11,278 nucleotides of DNA from Methanomassiliicoccus sp. UBA345 (GTDB lineage: Archaea > Thermoplasmatota > Thermoplasmata > Methanomassiliicoccales > Methanomassiliicoccaceae). The notes below the pieces were generated by a model, which searched no databases, was not told the DNA's origin, and worked only from the letters and a program-made list of their open reading frames with translations. Of the stretch, positions 7,184 through 11,278 are shown in pieces (position 1 is the first letter of the stretch; every line of letters starts with the position of its first letter). A program made the position numbers and the translations under genes. The stretch is taken from positions 54,844 through 66,121 of the forward strand of contig DATD01000027.1 in the NCBI GenBank assembly GCA_002504525.1. The letters run 5' to 3'.

Positions 7184-8851
7184 ATGTTCGAACTTAGAAG
7201 TATGAAAGAAAGAAGGGGCGCGAGGAAGGCACGCAAGGCCGCCCGGCCCAAACGCTCCGAGAAGGACGTTAGCAGATGGTTCATCATGTTGGGCCTCGCT
7301 CTCGGCATGCTGCTGGCCAGTCTAGACCAGACCGTAGTGGGAACGAGCCTGCCGCGCATCGTGGCGGTGCTGGGCGGGATGGACCTGTTCTCGTGGCTGT
7401 TCACGGCATACATGCTGGCGCAGACCATTACCATACCCATTGCGGGAAAGATGAGCGACCGGATGGGGAGGAAGCCCATCTTCCTGTCGGGCATGATAAT
7501 ATTCATGGCCGGCTCCCTGATGGCCGGATTCTCTACCTCCATGGAGATGCTCATCGTCTGCCGGTTCATCCAGGGGCTGGGCGGCGGCGCCCTGATACCC
7601 GTGGCGATGGCCACCGTGGCCGATCTATATGCTCCGCAGGACCGCGGGAAGATCCAGGGCATGCTGGGGGCGGTGTTCGCCCTGTCCACTGTCATCGGTC
7701 CGTTCATCGGCGGGTTCATCGTCGACAACTGGGACTGGGACTGGGTGTTCTGGGTCAATCTGCCGGTGGGCATCTTCGCCATGATCGTGGCGTCGTTCAA
7801 GTTCCCCAGCCTGGAGCGTGTCGAGACCTCTCCGGTCGACTACCTGGGGATCGTCACGCTGGTGGGCGCCGTGGCACCCGCGCTGCTCACGTTGACCTGG
7901 GGCGGCACCACCTATGCGTGGACCAGCCCGGAGATCCTGGGAATGATCGCACTATCCGCCGTAATGCTCGTCGCCTTCGTGGCCGTGGAACGGCGAGCCG
8001 CCGACCCGCTGCTTCCGTTCCGTCTGTTCAGGGAACCGATCCTCACTCTCGGCAGCGCGGGGTTGTTCATCATGTCGTTGGGCATGTTCGGCGTCGTAGG
8101 CTTCCTGCCCTTGTTCCTGCAGGCGGTCATGGGGATGAGCGCCACCAACAGCGGCATGCTTACCATCCCGCTCATGATCGGTTCCATGATCACGTCGATC
8201 AGCAGCGGTTTCCTGCTGAAGCGTACCGGCTACAAACCATGGCTGTTGGCCGGCCCACCGATCATGGCCGTCGGGATGTACCTGCTGTCCACCCTTCATG
8301 CTGGAAGCGACCCGATCGAAGCGATCGTCTATCAGCTGATCGTCGGCCTGGGCATTGGAGCGGTGATGTCCAACTACATAGTGGCGGCGCAGAACGTGAT
8401 GGCAAGGAACGAGATGGGGGTCGCGACCTCTTCGATGAGCCTGTTCCGCAGCATCGGCGGAACCGTCGGCATCACCATGTTCGGCGGCCTGCTGAACGGC
8501 CGCATGGTGGCCGAGATCGGAAGGAACCTTCCGGAGGGAGCGATGGAGCTGCTGCCCACCACCGACGCGACCAGCCTCGGCAACGTTCTTCTCGATCCGG
8601 AGATCTCTGCCATCATCCCGGTGGCGATCCAGGAAGCGATAAGGCTTTCGCTGAGCAACAGCATCACATTCCTGTTCGTGGTGGGTTCGGTCATCGTGCT
8701 GCTCTCCCTGATAACAAGCATACTCATCAGGAAGGTCCCTCTGAAGAGCGCCGACGAGTACTACGGCGATCAGCCAGGACAGTCGGTCCAGGGGAAGTCA
8801 GCGGAAGAGGCGGAACCCCATGCCAGGGGGGCGGAGGTGCCGGACCGATGA
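7184..8851 (+). CDS. MFS drug efflux transporter, DHA2 (EmrB/QacA-like) family
   Basis: This 555-residue membrane protein has the size and spacing of the 14-helix DHA2 drug:proton antiporters. A very basic cytoplasmic N-terminus (about 30 residues, many Arg and Lys) precedes TM1. Motif D1 is LDQTVVGTSLPRI (47-59), motif A is GKMSDRMGRKPIF (88-100), the TM4 motif B region contains RFIQGLGGG (127-135), and motif C is in GAVFALSTVIGPFIGG (162-177). The last helix is near 493-515, followed by a hydrophilic tail of about 40 residues. It probably exports hydrophobic or cationic toxic compounds using the proton gradient; the substrate is unknown. It lies 18 bp after the TetR gene with a modest AGGAA ribosome site (7174-7178), so it should be cotranscribed and under the same operator. 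An ATG six codons further in is an alternative start. Transporters of this family are widespread in bacteria, so transfer into an archaeon is plausible but not shown. Confidence 0.94.
   Translation: MFELRSMKERRGARKARKAARPKRSEKDVSRWFIMLGLALGMLLASLDQTVVGTSLPRIVAVLGGMDLFSWLFTAYMLAQTITIPIAGKMSDRMGRKPIFLSGMIIFMAGSLMAGFSTSMEMLIVCRFIQGLGGGALIPVAMATVADLYAPQDRGKIQGMLGAVFALSTVIGPFIGGFIVDNWDWDWVFWVNLPVGIFAMIVASFKFPSLERVETSPVDYLGIVTLVGAVAPALLTLTWGGTTYAWTSPEILGMIALSAVMLVAFVAVERRAADPLLPFRLFREPILTLGSAGLFIMSLGMFGVVGFLPLFLQAVMGMSATNSGMLTIPLMIGSMITSISSGFLLKRTGYKPWLLAGPPIMAVGMYLLSTLHAGSDPIEAIVYQLIVGLGIGAVMSNYIVAAQNVMARNEMGVATSSMSLFRSIGGTVGITMFGGLLNGRMVAEIGRNLPEGAMELLPTTDATSLGNVLLDPEISAIIPVAIQEAIRLSLSNSITFLFVVGSVIVLLSLITSILIRKVPLKSADEYYGDQPGQSVQGKSAEEAEPHARGAEVPDR
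8833..8839 (+). promoter_or_regulatory. Strong Shine-Dalgarno (GGAGGTG) inside the end of the transporter gene
   Basis: GGAGGTG is a full match to the complement of the usual archaeal 16S rRNA 3' end and is stronger than that of any annotated gene in this window. It lies within the transporter's last codons and 8 bases before an ATG at 8848 that overlaps the transporter stop (ATGA). That ATG opens a 19-codon frame, so the site may drive a micro-ORF or help coupling to the downstream gene. It also encodes Glu-Val in the transporter and could be chance. Confidence 0.45.
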
Positions 8852-8907
8852 GCCGGTCAGCGCCGTTCGGTAAAGTGGCTGTATTTCGGAACATGAGAGC
8901 AAGGTGA
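8848..8907 (+). CDS. Possible 19-residue micro-ORF between transporter and stress protein
   Basis: The frame encodes MSRSAPFGKVAVFRNMRAR and ends in a TGA at 8905-8907. Its ATG overlaps the transporter stop as ATGA, a perfect Shine-Dalgarno lies 8 bases upstream, and its stop is 4 bases before the ATG of the next gene. This chain of overlaps is what a translated coupling peptide would look like. The peptide is basic (net positive) and matches no family I know. No homologue comparison was possible, so it could be an accident of spacer sequence. Confidence 0.35.
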   Translation: MSRSAPFGKVAVFRNMRAR

Positions 8908-8911
8908 TCTG

Positions 8912-9346
8912 ATGACATCAACGACTTCGTATCGGAGCATCCTCCTGCCGGTGGACGGGAGCGAGAGCGCGCAGCACGCCATGATGATCGGCCTGGAGCT
9001 TGCCAAGCTGTTCGGTTCCGAGGTGACAGCGGTCAGCGTGGTGGACCTGGCAGGCTTCGCCCAGGCCACTCAGGGGTATATGCTTCCAGACATGTACGCG
9101 TACGCGGACCAGGCGGCCCAGGCGGCGGTCGAGGAAGCGATGAAGGCAGGGAAAGCCATGGGGGTGTCGGTCAAGGGCGTCGTCTCGCGGGGCTCCCCTG
9201 CAGGGGACATCATCGAGCGATCGAGGGACCACAACCTCATCGTCATGGGCACCCACGGCCGGAGCGGCGTATCCCACGCCGTCCTCGGCAGCGTGGCGGA
9301 GAAGGTGGTCCGGTTCGCTGCCTGCCCGGTCATGGTCGTGAAGTAG
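8912..9346 (+). CDS. Universal stress protein, UspA family, ATP-binding type
   Basis: A single 144-residue Usp domain. It opens with the typical first strand ILLPVDGSESA (10-20), whose Asp15 contacts nucleotide in the family. The ATP-binding signature G-x2-G-x9-G-S is present as Gly113, Gly116, Gly126 and Ser127, so it belongs to the ATP-binding (MJ0577-like) branch. The C-terminal strand ends VMVVK. The start is fixed by a good Shine-Dalgarno, AAGGTGAT (8901-8908), just before the ATG. It follows the efflux gene by 60 bp with no convincing TATA box between, so it is probably the last gene of the tetR operon. Usp proteins often sit beside transporters and may modulate them; here that could apply to the efflux pump upstream or to the antiporter downstream. 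Confidence 0.94.
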   Translation: MTSTTSYRSILLPVDGSESAQHAMMIGLELAKLFGSEVTAVSVVDLAGFAQATQGYMLPDMYAYADQAAQAAVEEAMKAGKAMGVSVKGVVSRGSPAGDIIERSRDHNLIVMGTHGRSGVSHAVLGSVAEKVVRFAACPVMVVK

Positions 9347-9369
9347 AGGCGTCGTCCGCCGCTCACCAT

Positions 9370-9388
9370 CCGGGCTGGTCCCAGCCGG
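9370..9388 (+). terminator. Hairpin after the stress-protein gene, possible terminator
   Basis: CCGGGCTGG (9370-9378) and CCAGCCGG (9381-9388) pair into a GC-rich stem with one bulged G and a small loop. It starts 24 bases after the stress-protein stop. No T-run follows directly: the next T-rich bases are at 9406-9409 and are more likely part of the next promoter. It may end or stabilise the operon transcript. Confidence 0.35.
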
Positions 9389-9403
9389 CGTACCAGCATG
9401 GAT

Positions 9404-9413
9404 GATTTTAAAA
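9404..9413 (+). promoter_or_regulatory. Probable TATA box of the antiporter gene
   Basis: GATTTTAAAA is an AT-rich block in GC-rich DNA, the only one between the stress-protein stop and the antiporter. With normal spacing, transcription would begin around 9432-9436. That leaves a leader of roughly 40-70 nt depending on which GTG is the start. Confidence 0.45.
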
Positions 9414-9501
9414 CTTGGACTATGATTAAGACCGGCACATCCCGGCGCTGACGGCACCTGATGCCGCCCATGTGCCAAAGAAGCGAACCCGATTCACCGT
9501 G

Positions 9502-11278
9502 GTGGACAATCTGGACGAAGTGAGCAGACTGCTGCTGGACATGACGTTGATGCTCCTCATCGCCGGAGCATGCTCCATTATCTTCTCCCGCCTCAAACTT
9601 CCGCCCATCATCGGCTATCTTGCCGCCGGGATCATTCTAGGGCCGACCATGCTGACCGACATATCGGTCAACCCAGTCACCATCAACCTACTTGCCAACA
9701 TGGGCATCGTCCTGCTGATGTTCTCCATCGGGCTGAACCTCAACCTCTCGAAGCTCAAGCAGCTTGGTTCGTACATCACCATCCTGCTGGTGCTGGAGAT
9801 GCCGCTCATGGTGGTCGCCGGCTACCTGACGGGGCTCGCCATCGGTCTCGACAGCGTGGGGGCGATCTTCCTTGGAGCGGTGATATCGGGAACGAGCACC
9901 GCCGTCGTGGTGGCATGCCTTCACAACCGCAAGGATATCGATGATGATGTGAAGTCCACCACCATCGCCATCACCGTGATGGAGGACCTCGGGCAGGTCC
10001 TCATCCTCTCCATGGCCGCTCCACTACTGGTGGGCGACACTCCAGCCCTTGGATCCATCGCCCTCATGGTCATCAGCATCGTCCTGTTCATGGCCGTCAG
10101 CCTGATGCTGGGCCGCAAGGTCATTCCACGCACTCTAAATTGGATCGGAAGGAACTACGAGCCAGAGGTGCTGCTCATCGTCGCCCTGGGGTTGTGCTTC
10201 GCCATGTCGCTGATATCCAGTCTCATCGGGCTATCCATCGCCATCGGGGCGTTCCTCATGGGACTGATCGTCTCGCAGGCCAACCGGGCCGGGGAGGTGA
10301 TGGAGAAGGTCGGGCCCATGAAAGAGGTGTTCATGGCGGTGTTCTTCATCAGCATCGGGATACAGGTGGTCCCGTCGGCCATCCTCGAGAACCTGGGCAT
10401 GGTGATGATCATTGCCGCAGTGTCCATCCTGGTCAAGTTCTTCGGAGTAAGCATCGTAAGCTACATCTTGATAGGCAACCCCCGCAACAGCTTCATGACG
10501 GGACTCAGCCTGGTGGCCATGGGGGAATTTGCCTTCATAATCGCCAAGACCGCCCTGGACGCCGGGGTGGTGGACCAGCAGTTCTATGCCTCGGTCATAG
10601 GAGCGGCGCTGGTCACCATGATACTCCTCCCGATACTGTCGAAGGCATCGTCGGGCATATACTCGGGCCTGTCCCGCCTGACGCCTCGCCCCCTCAAGGT
10701 GGTGATGGCACGGTTCGACCACCTGCGCTGGGAGATCGGCGACCGCGCGAACTCGAGCCCCGAAGTGAAAAGAGCGATCAGGTGGGAGCTGGCGCTGGTG
10801 TTCATCGACCTCCTGACGATCGTGCTGATCCAGACGCTGTTCTACAGCGTGGCGGTGCCCGGAAAACTGGTTACCGGACTTTCTGACGGATCGGACCTCG
10901 TCGCCGGGCTGCTCACCATCACCATCAGCGTGCTGCTCATGCTCCCGGCGGTCATCAACATGTTCCAGGGGGTCAAGAGGATCGCCGGCCTTCTCGCGGG
11001 GGGCGATTCGCCGACGATGGTCAAATCCAGGAAGGGGATGAGGCTGTATTTCACCTATAGGAACCTGGGGGAGATCGCCGCATTGCTGCTCGTAGTGCTG
11101 CTATTCCTCCCCTTCCTGGCCGAGACCGTGGGCGTGCCTAATTCCATATGGCTCGGCGGAACCACTCTTGCAGTGGTCCTGATACTGATGAGCGTCCGTT
11201 CCTATCGGAACTCGAAGCATCGTAGCTCGGAGAACGTCAACGATCTCGAGGTCGTCGAGGACGACATCATTGAGAATT
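9502..11278 (+). CDS. CPA2/Kef-type cation:proton antiporter (3' end outside window)
   Basis: The frame is open to the last base, giving at least 592 residues, so the C-terminus is missing. It is a polytopic membrane protein of the sodium/hydrogen exchanger superfamily, CPA2 branch. Typical features (counting from the GTG at 9502) are LPPIIGYLAAGIILGP in TM2, MGIVLLMFSIGL in TM3, SGTSTAVVV near 129-137, a Glu161-Asp162 pair in VMEDLGQVLIL at the expected ion-binding helix, FFISIGIQV, and SLVAMGEFAFIIAK (336-349), the classic Kef-like signature with its conserved Lys. It would exchange K+ or Na+ for H+. After the antiporter core three more hydrophobic segments (near 10795-10860, 10905-10960 and 11080-11200) precede an acidic tail; no TrkA/RCK nucleotide-binding domain is seen before the cut. 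The start is uncertain: GTGs at 9472, 9499, 9502 and 9517 and an ATG at 9541 are in frame, none with a clear Shine-Dalgarno. I chose 9502 because it leaves a short hydrophilic lead before TM1. Confidence 0.9.
   Translation, partial: MDNLDEVSRLLLDMTLMLLIAGACSIIFSRLKLPPIIGYLAAGIILGPTMLTDISVNPVTINLLANMGIVLLMFSIGLNLNLSKLKQLGSYITILLVLEMPLMVVAGYLTGLAIGLDSVGAIFLGAVISGTSTAVVVACLHNRKDIDDDVKSTTIAITVMEDLGQVLILSMAAPLLVGDTPALGSIALMVISIVLFMAVSLMLGRKVIPRTLNWIGRNYEPEVLLIVALGLCFAMSLISSLIGLSIAIGAFLMGLIVSQANRAGEVMEKVGPMKEVFMAVFFISIGIQVVPSAILENLGMVMIIAAVSILVKFFGVSIVSYILIGNPRNSFMTGLSLVAMGEFAFIIAKTALDAGVVDQQFYASVIGAALVTMILLPILSKASSGIYSGLSRLTPRPLKVVMARFDHLRWEIGDRANSSPEVKRAIRWELALVFIDLLTIVLIQTLFYSVAVPGKLVTGLSDGSDLVAGLLTITISVLLMLPAVINMFQGVKRIAGLLAGGDSPTMVKSRKGMRLYFTYRNLGEIAALLLVVLLFLPFLAETVGVPNSIWLGGTTLAVVLILMSVRSYRNSKHRSSENVNDLEVVEDDIIEN

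Noticed and set aside
7276..8907. A 543-codon open frame on the same strand as the transporter but in another frame
   Set aside because: The transporter frame carries all DHA2 motifs. The alternative translation is an Arg/Gly/His-rich shadow with no membrane pattern. Only its last 20 codons are considered separately as a micro-ORF.
9461..9501. ATG at 9461 as the antiporter start
   Set aside because: It is in a different frame from the antiporter. Only the GTGs at 9472, 9499, 9502 and 9517 and the ATG at 9541 fit.
1..11278. tRNA or rRNA genes, CRISPR array, insertion sequence, integrase or phage genes
   Set aside because: No regularly spaced repeats, terminal inverted repeats, transposase or integrase motifs, or tRNA-like folds were seen in the short intergenic gaps. 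Almost all sequence is accounted for by the listed genes.

Overview
The window looks like a GC-rich archaeal chromosome, most likely a Thermoplasmata-class organism of the Methanomassiliicoccales kind. The evidence is an archaeal/eukaryal-type isoleucyl-tRNA synthetase, a DUF835 domain (a family I associate mainly with Thermoplasmata and some other Euryarchaeota), an aconitase-X pair of the archaeal modified mevalonate pathway, TATA-box-like promoters with very short leaders, and frequent AGG and ATA codons. The lineage is inferred from gene content and was not tested by a search.

Layout. Bases 1-75 hold the 3' end of an unidentified gene. Bases 159-4334 (+) encode an unusually long isoleucyl-tRNA synthetase whose standard body (about 1050 residues) is followed by two helix-hairpin-helix units, a four-cysteine zinc ribbon and a C-terminal DUF835 domain. 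It ends tail-to-tail with a minus-strand operon, and the two stop codons share a 12-bp perfect palindrome. That operon (6263 down to 4327) encodes the large subunit of an aconitase-X-type phosphomevalonate dehydratase, then a protein fusing the small swivel subunit to a Nudix hydrolase. The two genes overlap by ATGA.

A divergent intergenic region (6264-6514) carries a promoter for each side. On the plus side a TATA box is followed by a perfect 19-bp inverted repeat, a likely operator, just before a TetR-family regulator. Downstream lie a DHA2-family (14-TM) drug efflux transporter, a possible 19-residue micro-ORF with the best Shine-Dalgarno in the window, and a universal stress protein. This reads as an autoregulated efflux/stress operon. 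The last gene (about 9502 to the window end) is a CPA2/Kef-type cation:proton antiporter, cut by the window edge.

The most notable items are the IleRS-HhH-zinc ribbon-DUF835 fusion, the swivel-Nudix fusion in an isoprenoid operon, the operator overlapping the predicted transcription start of the efflux operon, and the micro-ORF linking the transporter to the stress protein. I see no tRNA, rRNA, CRISPR array, insertion sequence or phage gene.
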